This document shows, piece after piece, positions 16,054 through 24,197 of a stretch of DNA of 64,000 nucleotides. Numbering within the stretch: the stretch's first letter is position 1; every line of letters starts with the position of its first letter. Source of the stretch: Rhodobacter maris (GTDB lineage: Bacteria; Pseudomonadota; Alphaproteobacteria; Rhodobacterales; Rhodobacteraceae); NCBI RefSeq assembly GCF_900217815.1, contig NZ_OBMT01000010.1, positions 1-64,000 on the forward strand, in the 5' to 3' direction. A program made the position numbers and the translations under genes. Below the pieces are notes generated by a model that was not told the DNA's origin, searched no databases, and saw only the letters and a list, made by a program, of their open reading frames with translations.

Positions 16054-18048
16054 TCAAGATGATCTTGAGGCTGGCATGAGCTCGGCAGTCCGGGCGCTGG
16101 CGCAGATGTTGGGAACCACCGTCACGAGCGCGGCGGGGCGATGGATCGCATGGGCGATCTCGGCCGCGGCCAGAGCGAGCGCAGCCCGCGAGGGGGCGGC
16201 AATGTAGCGGGTGGAGCTTTCGGGGGCGAAGCTCATCTTGAACTGGCGCAATCCCGCGGCGCCCGCGCCCTTCTCGGCACGGCGCCAGATATGTGCGGCC
16301 GGGCCCTCGACATCCTCGGCCCGGGGCGGCAAGGCGGCGAGCGAAAGCCGCGCCACGCCGGCCTCGGCGGCCGCGGAGATCGCGCCGGCGATCAGCGCCT
16401 GCATCGTGCCGTCGGGCGCGCCCTCGGCAGGGCGCATCAGGTCCAGCACCCATTCGGAGCGATTGGCATGGAAAGAGGCAAAGCCCACCAGCGTCTCGCC
16501 CAAATAGGCAAGCATCACCTGTTGATGGGCAACATATCCGGGCGCGAACCGGCCCATCGAGAAGCCGCGCTCGCCGCCACGGGCGCTTCGCCAGCCCTCG
16601 GCAATGGTCGCCATCGCGGCGAGCGGCAGCGGCCCTTCGGCGGCGCGCACGCTCAGGCCCGATTTCGCCGCCTTGCGCAGCTTGCGTCGCAGCCCGGCGC
16701 GGGAGGGGCAGTCAAGCGTGAAGTTCTGCGGGGCGAGCCAGACTTCGGTGGCAACCGGGGCGACGACCCAGCCAGCACGGCGCGCAACGGCTGCGGTGCG
16801 CGCAGAGATCTTGTAAAGGCTCGCGCGACGTCCCTCGGCCCGGGCCGCGGCCTTGAGGGCGGCGAGCATCTCGGGGCGGGCCTGTGTGCCCACCGGGTCG
16901 AGCACCGCGGCAAGCGTGCGCCCGGCGCGCCCGGCCATCCATCCGCCCGGCGCCCGGTCGCAGCGCAGAAGGCCAAGGTCTCCCTGCCGCATCAGGCCGA
17001 GTTCCGCCTGACGGTCCTGCGCGACCAGATGGGTGATCTGCGGGCAGTCGAGCGGCGCGGCGACGATGCGGGGATGATCGAGCGGGCGGCCCGGGCGCAG
17101 CGCGACGAGGGCGGCGGCGGCAAGCGCGGGGAGGCCGAAATAGACGATCCGCCAGGCGAGAATCGCGGCCAGGAGTTCGGGCTCGGGCGTGGCGGGGAGA
17201 AGCGCGACGAGGGTGATCTCGAACGGGCCGACGCCCCCCGGCGTGCCGGAGACGAAGCCTGCGCCGAGTGCCAGCAAAAAGGCGGGGTAGAGTGCGAGAA
17301 GGCTCAGCTCGCTGCCGGGCGGCAGCAATACCCAGAGCGCGAGCGCGGCAAAGGCCGTGTCGATCAGCGCCAGCACGAGGATCTTGCCAAGCATCGCCGG
17401 GGCGGGAAGGCGCAGCGTGAAGCGACCGATCTTCAGACCCGGCAGCTTCAGGGCTGCAAGCGCCAGCGCGCCGCCGAGCGCGAGGCCCAGAAGTGCGAGC
17501 CCCTGCACCGCCCAGACATCGAGATGCGGATGGGCGATCGGGGCCACGAGCAGCACCGCCGCAGTGAGCACCGCCCAGGCAGCAAGAAAGGTCGCAGCGA
17601 CGGTTGCCGTGATCTTTGTGGCCTGCGCAAGCGTGGTTTCGGGAAGCATGCGCCAGCGCACCAGCGCCCCCGAGACAAGGCCAAAGCCGATCGTCTGCGA
17701 CAGCGCGATCGAGGTCCAGCCCGCGCGGCGCGCGGCATCGGCGGGCGTGGGGCGGTGCAGCATCCGGTGGATCAGCGCGTCATAGCGCGCGAGCGCGGCG
17801 AAGCTCGCGCAGGTTGCGCCGAGCGCCAGCGCCCAGTCGAGCGGCTCAAGACGCGCAAGCGCGGCGAAGACGGCTTCAGTGTCGAGCGCGGCAAGTCGGT
17901 CGCGCAATGCCCAGAGAAAGGCTGCGACAAGGGCGATGCCCAGAACCTGTCGCCCGGCGGCGGCGCCCATGCGCAGCCCGCCCGACGGTCCTCCCTGCAC
18001 CGTTTCCATCACGCGCGCGCGCGTGATCCCGTTGCGCTGCTCAGCCAT
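16054..18048 (-). CDS. MprF-like phosphatidylglycerol aminoacyltransferase/flippase
   Basis: Integral membrane protein of 663 residues. The N-terminal half (about 20-330) holds roughly eight hydrophobic segments of the LPG synthase TM/UPF0104 type, including SGTPGGVGPFE. The C-terminal half is a DUF2156 aminoacyl-transferase domain with GDLGLLRC, SLYKIS and a CGAT/GNAT-like segment (WVLDLMRP). Related proteins transfer an amino acid from aminoacyl-tRNA to phosphatidylglycerol and flip the product, lowering surface charge. I place the start at ATG 18048, preceded by GGGGGAC; the frame stays open to 18216 but that stretch lacks membrane character. The amino acid used cannot be read from sequence. 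Confidence 0.82.
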   Translation of the reverse strand: MAEQRNGITRARVMETVQGGPSGGLRMGAAAGRQVLGIALVAAFLWALRDRLAALDTEAVFAALARLEPLDWALALGATCASFAALARYDALIHRMLHRPTPADAARRAGWTSIALSQTIGFGLVSGALVRWRMLPETTLAQATKITATVAATFLAAWAVLTAAVLLVAPIAHPHLDVWAVQGLALLGLALGGALALAALKLPGLKIGRFTLRLPAPAMLGKILVLALIDTAFAALALWVLLPPGSELSLLALYPAFLLALGAGFVSGTPGGVGPFEITLVALLPATPEPELLAAILAWRIVYFGLPALAAAALVALRPGRPLDHPRIVAAPLDCPQITHLVAQDRQAELGLMRQGDLGLLRCDRAPGGWMAGRAGRTLAAVLDPVGTQARPEMLAALKAAARAEGRRASLYKISARTAAVARRAGWVVAPVATEVWLAPQNFTLDCPSRAGLRRKLRKAAKSGLSVRAAEGPLPLAAMATIAEGWRSARGGERGFSMGRFAPGYVAHQQVMLAYLGETLVGFASFHANRSEWVLDLMRPAEGAPDGTMQALIAGAISAAAEAGVARLSLAALPPRAEDVEGPAAHIWRRAEKGAGAAGLRQFKMSFAPESSTRYIAAPSRAALALAAAEIAHAIHRPAALVTVVPNICASARTAELMPASRSS

Positions 18049-18216
18049 GTGTCCCCCGTCACCTACAAACGTTACCGACAAACTCCCGGGTGAGGTTTGC
18101 GGCCGGAAGGCTAAAAAAGGCTGAAAATCGTTCTGGAAACGGGGGAATTGGTGAGCGCGCGTTAACGCTTTGGGCCGGAGCTCCGGCCGATTTGGCAAGC
18201 CGCCGCGGACAGGCAT

Positions 18217-18242
18217 AAAAAAGCCGGCATTCGCATGCCGGC
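18217..18242 (-). terminator. Intrinsic terminator of the zeta subunit gene
   Basis: Perfect stem GCCGGCAT (18223-18230) / ATGCCGGC (18235-18242) with loop TCGC. On the minus strand it is followed by TTTTTT (complement of 18217-18222), 30 nt past the zeta stop codon. It separates zeta from the MprF-like gene. Confidence 0.88.
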
Positions 18243-18272
18243 CTCAGGGCGATGTGGGCCTCGGGGCGGTGT

Positions 18273-18587
18273 TCAGCCGACTTCGGCGATTTGCTTGAGC
18301 GCGGCGCCCATCGCCTCGCGCACCCGTGCGCGGATCGCGCCCTCATCGGCCAGGCCTGCGAGGTCATTGATCAGCTTGCGGATCACATCCTCCTGCCCGG
18401 CTTCCTCGAAATCGGCAGCAATCAGGGCCGCGGTATAGGCTTCGGCCTCAGCGCCGGTCTTGCCGAGAAGCTCCGCCGCCCATTGCGCGAGGATCTTTAC
18501 AGAGCGCGCCTCAACCTTGAAGCGCAGATCGGCGTCATGGGCGAACTTGGCTTCGAAAGCGTGTTCGCGATCGTCGAAAGTGGTCAT
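18273..18587 (-). CDS. F1-ATPase inhibitor, zeta subunit (DUF1476)
   Basis: A small all-alpha protein of 104 residues belonging to DUF1476, the family of the Paracoccus F1FO-ATPase zeta subunit, which blocks ATP hydrolysis by inserting its N-terminal helix into F1. The N-terminus MTTFDDREHAFEAKFAHD is the conserved inhibitory segment, followed by LRFKVEARSVKILAQWAAELLG. ATG 18587 is chosen because the conserved N-terminus begins there; the frame is open to 18644 without a sensible extension. It is monocistronic, with its own terminator, away from any atp operon, as is usual in this group. Confidence 0.88.
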   Translation of the reverse strand: MTTFDDREHAFEAKFAHDADLRFKVEARSVKILAQWAAELLGKTGAEAEAYTAALIAADFEEAGQEDVIRKLINDLAGLADEGAIRARVREAMGAALKQIAEVG

Positions 18588-18865
18588 CTGTCCCCCCAAA
18601 GTCGATTCCTTCTTCTGATATGGTTTCTTGGCCCCCCGCTGCAAGAGTTGATCGTGTCGCGGAGAAGTGATTGCGCTAGCAGGTCAAATCTCTGCCGCGC
18701 CGCCGCACGAATCATGCCGCGGGGCAGCGTTCCCTCCCCGCAGCGGGAACGGGGCGCGCCCGGCCGCCTCGCCGGCCTTGCGGCGCAGGCCTGCTTGGCC
18801 TATAGGGCGGCAAGGGGAGCCCCTCGGCAGCGGGTCCGTCGGACCCCAGAGTTATCGGAGAGCCC
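18588..18865. other. Divergent promoter region, zeta/purC
   Basis: 278 bp between the divergent zeta subunit and purC genes. Apart from the purC ribosome-binding site GGAGAG (just before 18866) and GC-rich tracts, I see no gene and no recognisable operator. A purine riboswitch is not evident. Confidence 0.5.
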
Positions 18866-19627
18866 ATGGCACCGCGTCGCAAGAAGATCTACGAAGGCAA
18901 GGCGAAGATCCTTTACGAAGGCCCCGAGCCCGGCACGCTGGTGCAGTATTTCAAGGATGACGCGACGGCCTTCAACGCGCAGAAGAAGGCGACGATCGAG
19001 GGCAAGGGCGTGCTCAACAACCGCCTGTGCGAGTTCTTCATGAACGGGCTGACGAATGTCGGCATCCCGAACCATTTCATCCGCCGTCTGAACATGCGCG
19101 AGCAGCTGATCCGGCAGGTGGAAATTGTGCCGCTCGAAGTGATCGTGCGCAATTTTGCGGCAGGCTCCATTGCCAAGCGCCTCGGCCTCGAGGAGGGCAC
19201 GGCGCTGCCGCGCCCGATCGTCGAATACAGCTACAAGAACGATGAGCTTGGCGACCCGCTGGTGCCCGAAGAATACATCATCGCCTTCGGCTGGGCGAAC
19301 CAGCAGGATCTCGACGATATCGTGAGCCTCGCGCTGCGCGTGAACGATTTCCTCTCGGGCGTGTTCTTCGGTGTCGGCATCAAGCTCGTCGATTTCAAGA
19401 TCGAGATCGGCCGGGTTTGGGATGGCGACTACATGCGCCTGATCGTGGCTGACGAGATCAGCCCCGACAGCTGCCGGCTGTGGGATGTGAAAACCGGCCA
19501 GCACCTTGACAAGGATGTGTTCCGCCGCGATCTGGGCTCGCTCACCGATGCCTATACCGAGGTGGCGCGTCGGCTCGGCGTGCTGCCCGCCAATGCCACG
19601 CCGATGAAGCCGACGCTGATCAACTGA
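18866..19627 (+). CDS. purC: SAICAR synthetase (phosphoribosylaminoimidazole-succinocarboxamide synthase)
   Basis: Catalyses the ATP-dependent condensation of CAIR with aspartate in purine synthesis. The 253-residue protein is colinear with bacterial Pur[14 protein letters not shown] at the N-terminus, the nucleotide and phosphate site [15 protein letters not shown] (about 91-105), [10 protein letters not shown], and [10 protein letters not shown] followed by [13 protein letters not shown] canonical SD precedes the ATG. It is followed by a strong intrinsic terminator, so purS and purQ downstream must be transcribed from another start or by readthrough. Confidence 0.95.
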   Translation: MAPRRKKIYEGKAKILYEGPEPGTLVQYFKDDATAFNAQKKATIEGKGVLNNRLCEFFMNGLTNVGIPNHFIRRLNMREQLIRQVEIVPLEVIVRNFAAGSIAKRLGLEEGTALPRPIVEYSYKNDELGDPLVPEEYIIAFGWANQQDLDDIVSLALRVNDFLSGVFFGVGIKLVDFKIEIGRVWDGDYMRLIVADEISPDSCRLWDVKTGQHLDKDVFRRDLGSLTDAYTEVARRLGVLPANATPMKPTLIN

Positions 19628-19653
19628 TCGACGCCTAGGCAGAAGCGTTCGGA

Positions 19654-19678
19654 GGGGCGGCCGGGGGCCGCCCCTTTT
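19654..19678 (+). terminator. Intrinsic terminator after purC
   Basis: Stem GGGGCGGCC (19654-19662) / GGCCGCCCC (19666-19674), loop GGG, followed by TTTT. It lies 26 nt after the purC stop codon. Confidence 0.85.
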
Positions 19679-19744
19679 GCCTTCGGGCGAGCCCGGTTGA
19701 GCTGCGCAACACGTCAACGGGCGGGGCCGTGCACGGCTTCGGCG

Positions 19745-19773
19745 CTTGCCCCGTGACGGGGCTTGCGCTATCA
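19745..19773 (+). promoter_or_regulatory. Possible purS promoter with overlapping dyad
   Basis: CTTGCC (19745-19750) and CTATCA (19768-19773) are separated by 17 bp and could serve as -35/-10. The perfect palindrome GCCCCGTGACGGGGC (19748-19762) lies between them and could be a regulator site. This is pattern reading only. Confidence 0.3.
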
Positions 19774-19839
19774 GGACGCCAACCGGCCGTGCACCCGAGC
19801 GGAGCGCACGGCAACGTCCGCCAAGCGAGGAGAGCTGCC

Positions 19840-20079
19840 ATGAAAGCGCGCGTGCATGTGATGCTGAAGGACGGGGTGCTTGACCCGCAGGGCGAGGCGG
19901 TGCGGCATGCGCTTGGACATCTGGGGTTTTCGGGTGTGGAAGGCGTGCGGCAGGGCAAGGTGATCGAGCTTGATCTGGCCGCCACCGACAAGACCGCCGC
20001 CGAAGCCGAGGTGAAGGTGATGTGCGAGAAGCTGCTCGCCAATACCGTGATCGAAAAATATACCGTCGAGATTGCCTGA
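19840..20079 (+). CDS. purS: FGAM synthase subunit PurS
   Basis: Small structural subunit (79 residues) that bridges PurL and PurQ in the PurLQS formylglycinamidine ribonucleotide synthase of alphaproteobacteria and Gram-positives. The sequence shows the characteristic N-terminus [38 protein letters not shown], and C-terminal [17 protein letters not shown] 19840 is preceded by GCGAGGAGAG, and the N-terminus matches the family exactly, so the longer frame from 19729 is rejected. It is followed by purQ after a 68-bp spacer that carries a dispersed repeat. purL is not immediately downstream. Confidence 0.94.
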   Translation: MKARVHVMLKDGVLDPQGEAVRHALGHLGFSGVEGVRQGKVIELDLAATDKTAAEAEVKVMCEKLLANTVIEKYTVEIA

Positions 20080-20091
20080 TCTCGGCCATAT

Positions 20092-20133
20092 CGGGGGCAC
20101 CGCCCCCGGGGTATTTCGGGCAAGATGAAAGCA
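20092..20133 (+). repeat. Dispersed intergenic repeat, copy B
   Basis: A GC-rich inverted block (GGGGGC-ACC-GCCCCC) followed by GGGGTATTTCGGGCAAGATGAAAG, resembling copy A at 9655-9690. It occupies most of the purS-purQ spacer and ends at the purQ ribosome-binding site. Confidence 0.4.
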
Positions 20134-20147
20134 GGAGCCCTGTCGCG

Positions 20148-20816
20148 ATGAAAGCCGCCGTCATCACTTTTCCGGGGTCGAATTGCGACCGTGACCTCTA
20201 TGATGCCTTTGCCAAGAGCGGTGCCGAGGTGGTGCGGGTCTGGCACAAGGAAACCGCGATCCCGGAGGGCACCGATGTGGTGGGGGTGCCGGGGGGCTTT
20301 TCCTTCGGCGATTACCTGCGCTGCGGCGCGATCGCCTCGCGTTCGCCGATCGGCGAGGCGGTGGTGGATTTCGCGCGCCGCGGCGGCCATGTGATCGGCA
20401 TCTGCAACGGTTTTCAGGTGCTGACCGAAATGGGGCTGTTGCCGGGCGCGCTGATGCGCAATGCCGGGCTGAAGTTCGTCTGCCGTCAGCAGCGGTTGAC
20501 AGTGGCCACGAGCACGAGCCCCTTCACCGAGGGCTATGCGCGCGGCGCGGAGATCACCTTCCCGATCGCGCATCACGACGGGAACTATGTGATCGACGCC
20601 GAAGGGCTCAAACGCCTTGAGGGCGAGGATCGGGTAGCATTTCGCTATGTCGACAACCCGAACGGATCGGCGGCCGATATTGCCGGCGTGCTGAGCGAGA
20701 ACCGCCGCGTGCTCGGCTTGATGCCGCACCCCGAGCGCGTGGTCGAGCCGGCGCAGGGTGGCACGGACGGGGCGGCGCTTTTCCGCGCGCTTACCGGGCT
20801 GCTCGCCAAGGCGTGA
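20148..20816 (+). CDS. purQ: FGAM synthase glutaminase subunit PurQ
   Basis: Class I glutamine amidotransferase of 222 residues that releases ammonia for PurL. The nucleophile is Cys86 in GICNGFQVL. The oxyanion segment [13 protein letters not shown] lies at about 48-60, and the catalytic His/Glu pair is in [11 protein letters not shown] near the C-terminus (about 195-205). The N-terminus [15 protein letters not shown] is family-typical. ATG 20148 follows GCAGGAGC at good spacing, so the longer frame from 20022 is not used. Together with purS it forms a two-gene unit. Confidence 0.94.
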   Translation: MKAAVITFPGSNCDRDLYDAFAKSGAEVVRVWHKETAIPEGTDVVGVPGGFSFGDYLRCGAIASRSPIGEAVVDFARRGGHVIGICNGFQVLTEMGLLPGALMRNAGLKFVCRQQRLTVATSTSPFTEGYARGAEITFPIAHHDGNYVIDAEGLKRLEGEDRVAFRYVDNPNGSAADIAGVLSENRRVLGLMPHPERVVEPAQGGTDGAALFRALTGLLAKA

Positions 20817-20861
20817 TCGGCCGCGCTTGTTGGGGCGGGCGGCTTCGCCTAATCTGACGCC

Positions 20862-22658
20862 ATGCCCGAGACCGCGCTCCGCTCCGATATCCCGACCCGC
20901 GCCGAGACCCGGCGACGCATCCGTCGTGCCGCCTACCGGCTGCTGGCGGTGCTGATGCTGGGGGCCACTGTCGCCGGGGTCTGGATGACGAACACCTGGC
21001 TCACCGAGCGGTTTACCGAGACCACGCGGATGCGCACCGAGCTGCGCCTCGCGCTCTATTCCGGCAATATCATTTCCGAATTGCAGCGCACCTCGGTGGT
21101 GCCGCTTTTGCTCGCGCGTGATCCGGAGCTGTCCAAGTCGCTCAATTCCGGCGATTTTTCTACCACTTCGGGGCTTCTGATCGCAGCGCGCGACGAGGTG
21201 GGCGTGGCCTCGATCCGGCTTTTGGACCTGCAGGGCCGGGTGGTGGCGGCGACCGATCGCAACGTGCTGAGCACCACGTTCAAGGATGCGCCGTTCTTCG
21301 TCGATGCGCAGCGCTCGCGCGACACGATCTTCACCGCGGTCAAGGGGGTCACCGGCGCCTCGGACTTCGTTTATTCGCGCGCGGTGCTCTCCGAAGGCAA
21401 GCTCATCGGCGTGATCGTCGTCGGCGCCGATCTCGCGCGCTATGAGCGCGCCTGGGCCGGGATTTCGGATGCGGTGGCGGTGCTCGACAGCTCTGGTCAG
21501 ATCGTGCTGGCCACCGAGCCGCGCTGGCGGGGCGTGACGATGGAAGAGGCGCTTGCGGTGCGCTCCGCCCCCTCGGCAATCGAGCGCGCGTTGCAGGCGA
21601 CGGCCGATTGGGCCAATGAGCCGCCCGATGCCTGGGTCTCGGGGCAGGCGGTGATGCGCACCGAGGCGCGGCTGCCGTTTCGCGGCTGGCGGATGGTGGC
21701 CTTTACCCCCTACACCTCGGTGCGCGACCGCGTGAACGCGGTGATTGCGCTTGAAATCATGGGCTTTGCAGTGCTGATGGCGCTGGGCTTCTACTTTGTG
21801 TCGCGTCGCGCCAAGGTGCAATCCGCCGTCTACCGGCGCGAGTCGGCCGAGCTGCGGGCGCTCAATGCCCGGCTCAAACGCGAGATCGCCGAGCGCGAAC
21901 GGGTGCAAAAAGACCTGAGCCTTGCCGAACAAACGCTTGAGCAAAGCTCAAAGCTCGCCGTGCTGGGCGAGATGTCGGCGGCGGTGAGCCATGAGCTCAA
22001 TCAGCCGCTCGCCGCGATGAAAACCTACCTTGCCGGGGCGCGGCTGTTGCTTCAGCGCGAGCGGGTGGCGGAGGCGCTCTCTTCCTTCCAGCGCATCGAC
22101 GATCTGATCGAGCGGATGGGCGCGATCACGCGCCAGCTCAAATCCTATGCGCGCAAGGGCGGCGATGCGGTCGAGCCGGTCGATCTGCGCGCGGCGCTCT
22201 CCTCTGCGCTGGCGATGATGGAGCCGCAACTCAAGGCGCGCACGGTGCGGATCTTGCGCAACCTGCCGCGCGGGCAGGTGATGGTTCTGGCCGACCGGAT
22301 CCGGCTCGAGCAGGTGATCATCAACCTGTTGCGCAATGCGCTTGATGCGACCAAGGCAGTGCGCTCGCCCGAGATCGAGATCAGCCTCACCGCGGACGAG
22401 ATGGCGGTGCTGACGGTGGCCGACAACGGGCCCGGGATCTCCGATCTCGAGAAGCTGTTCGAGCCGTTCTGGACGACGAAAAAACCGGGCGAGGGGACGG
22501 GGCTGGGCCTCGCGATCTCTTCGTCCATCGTGAGCGATTTCGGCGGTCGGCTGACCGCGCAAAATGCCGAGACCGGGGGCGCCGTGTTCGAGTTGCGGCT
22601 GCCGCGGCTGACGGCGGGGATGAATGCGCCCGAGAGCGGGCGCCGTGCAGCGGAGTGA
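20862..22658 (+). CDS. dctB: C4-dicarboxylate-type sensor histidine kinase (DctB family)
   Basis: Membrane-bound sensor kinase of 598 residues. TM1 (about 25-47) and TM2 (about 295-315) flank a periplasmic double-PDC/PAS-like sensor with [23 protein letters not shown], typical of DctB. A coiled coil follows, then HisKA with the phospho-acceptor His377 in [17 protein letters not shown], and HATPase with N-box [14 protein letters not shown]1 [10 protein letters not shown] and G2 [10 protein letters not shown]. The start at 20862 has no clear SD. The response regulator gene begins 6 nt after the stop. No dctPQM transporter is nearby, so the ligand is inferred only from the family. Confidence 0.82.
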   Translation: MPETALRSDIPTRAETRRRIRRAAYRLLAVLMLGATVAGVWMTNTWLTERFTETTRMRTELRLALYSGNIISELQRTSVVPLLLARDPELSKSLNSGDFSTTSGLLIAARDEVGVASIRLLDLQGRVVAATDRNVLSTTFKDAPFFVDAQRSRDTIFTAVKGVTGASDFVYSRAVLSEGKLIGVIVVGADLARYERAWAGISDAVAVLDSSGQIVLATEPRWRGVTMEEALAVRSAPSAIERALQATADWANEPPDAWVSGQAVMRTEARLPFRGWRMVAFTPYTSVRDRVNAVIALEIMGFAVLMALGFYFVSRRAKVQSAVYRRESAELRALNARLKREIAERERVQKDLSLAEQTLEQSSKLAVLGEMSAAVSHELNQPLAAMKTYLAGARLLLQRERVAEALSSFQRIDDLIERMGAITRQLKSYARKGGDAVEPVDLRAALSSALAMMEPQLKARTVRILRNLPRGQVMVLADRIRLEQVIINLLRNALDATKAVRSPEIEISLTADEMAVLTVADNGPGISDLEKLFEPFWTTKKPGEGTGLGLAISSSIVSDFGGRLTAQNAETGGAVFELRLPRLTAGMNAPESGRRAAE

Positions 22659-22664
22659 CACGCG

Positions 22665-23993
22665 ATGCGGATGATGAAAGTGGCGATCGTTGACGATGAG
22701 GAAGACATCCGCCAGTCGATCGGGCAATGGCTGGCGCTTTCGGGCTTCGACACCGAGACCTTCGCCTGCGCCGAGGAGGCGCTGAAAGTGATCGGCCCGG
22801 ATTGGCCCGGCGTGGTGATTTCCGACATCCGCATGCCGGGCATGGACGGGATGGCCTTTCTCAAGCGGCTGATGGGGCTCGACAGCGGGTTGCCGGTGAT
22901 CATGATCACGGGCCACGGCGATGTGCCGATGGCGGTCGAGGCGATGCGGCTCGGCGCCATGGATTTCATGGAAAAGCCCTTTAACCCCGACCGGATGACG
23001 GAACTCGCCAAACGCGCCACGCAGGCGCGGCGGATGACGCTTGATGCGCGCGCCCTGCGTCGCGATCTGGGCGAGGGGACGAAGGTGATGGGCAAGCTCA
23101 TCGGCACGTCGGTGCAGATGGAACGGCTGCGCGAGGATCTGCTCGACATCGCGCAATCGGATGGCCATGTGCTGATCGATGGCGAGACCGGCACCGGCAA
23201 GACGCTGGTGGCGCATGCGCTCCATGCCGCGGGCACGCGTGCGGGCAAGAAATTCGTCACGCTTTCCTGTGCGGCTTTCACCGAGGAGGCGCTCGCCGAA
23301 CGGCTCTTCGGCCCGGTCGCCGAGGGGGGCGGGCTGCCGCTGGTGGAAGAAGCGCGTGGCGGCACGCTGGTGCTCGAGGATATCGAGGCGCTCAGCTCCG
23401 GGCTGCAGGCGCGGCTGCTCACGCTGCTCAACGAGCAGGGCACACCGGCAGAGACCCGGATCGTGGCGATCTGCAATGCGCATGGCGAGGGGCGGATGCT
23501 CGAAGACCTGTTGCGGCCCGATCTCTACTTCCGGCTTGCCGCACACAAGCTCACCCTGCCCCCCCTGCGTGCGCGGGGTGAGGATGTGCTCACGCTCTTC
23601 AACCGGATGGCGGAGCAATTCGCCGATGATTACGGCTGCGAGCCGCCCGAGGTGAGCGCACAGGAGGCGGCACAGCTTCTTCAGGCGCCTTGGCCGGGCA
23701 ATGTGCGTCAGCTCATCAACGTGGCCGAACGCGCGGTGCTGCAGGCGCGCCGCGGACAGGGCTCGATCGCCTCGCTCCTGATGGCGGAAAGCGACGATCT
23801 CGGCACGGCGATGACCACCGAGGGCAAGCCGCTCAAGGAATATGTCGAGAGCTTCGAGAAAATGCTGATCGACAACACGATGCGCCGCCACAAGGGATCG
23901 ATCGCGGCGGTGATGGAAGAGCTCTGCCTGCCGCGCCGCACGCTCAACGAAAAGATGGCGAAATACGGGTTGAGCCGGGCCGATTATACCTGA
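22665..23993 (+). CDS. dctD: NtrC-family response regulator (DctD-like) lacking the GAFTGA loop
   Basis: Response regulator of 442 residues paired with the upstream kinase. The receiver domain has DDEED at 10-14, phospho-site Asp54 in [11 protein letters not shown], and the conserved K in MEKPFNPD. The AAA+ domain keeps Walker A GETGTGKT (173-180) and an R-finger-like [17 protein letters not shown]. However, the segment between LFG and GGTL is only 15 residues ([15 protein letters not shown]), so the sigma-54-contacting GAFTGA loop is missing, and the Walker B acidic pair is altered (LVLEDIEAL). A Fis-type HTH ends the protein ([14 protein letters not shown]). It probably works without sigma-54. 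Confidence 0.83.
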   Translation: MRMMKVAIVDDEEDIRQSIGQWLALSGFDTETFACAEEALKVIGPDWPGVVISDIRMPGMDGMAFLKRLMGLDSGLPVIMITGHGDVPMAVEAMRLGAMDFMEKPFNPDRMTELAKRATQARRMTLDARALRRDLGEGTKVMGKLIGTSVQMERLREDLLDIAQSDGHVLIDGETGTGKTLVAHALHAAGTRAGKKFVTLSCAAFTEEALAERLFGPVAEGGGLPLVEEARGGTLVLEDIEALSSGLQARLLTLLNEQGTPAETRIVAICNAHGEGRMLEDLLRPDLYFRLAAHKLTLPPLRARGEDVLTLFNRMAEQFADDYGCEPPEVSAQEAAQLLQAPWPGNVRQLINVAERAVLQARRGQGSIASLLMAESDDLGTAMTTEGKPLKEYVESFEKMLIDNTMRRHKGSIAAVMEELCLPRRTLNEKMAKYGLSRADYT

Positions 23994-24072
23994 GGCCGGG
24001 CGAAAGTGGCGGCGATCCGGGGCGGGGCGTTTCTCCGTTACAAGGCTCGCCCGCCGAGCATAATGTTATTTA

Positions 24073-24088
24073 GATCAATGTTTTGATC
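24073..24088. promoter_or_regulatory. Perfect 16-bp dyad upstream of cobQ
   Basis: GATCAA-TGTT-TTGATC, in an A+T-rich patch between the response regulator and the first cobQ. The half-sites are those of FNR but everted, so it is not an FNR box. It is a candidate operator for an unknown regulator. Confidence 0.4.
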
Positions 24089-24197
24089 GTATCGGGGCGA
24101 GCCGGAGTAACACCGGTCCGAGTTCGTCTCGATCCCCGCAAAGGGAAGTGGTAGCGTCACCCACCTGATTGCCTTGAACGACCGAACGGACCCCGAC

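Noticed and set aside
24073-24088. FNR box upstream of cobQ
   Set aside because: The half-sites are everted (ATCAA-N4-TTGAT), not TTGAT-N4-ATCAA, so FNR would not be expected to bind.
24000-24197. Cobalamin riboswitch before the cobQ pair
   Set aside because: No B12-box-like sequence or extended leader structure could be seen, and the space to the start is under 200 bp.
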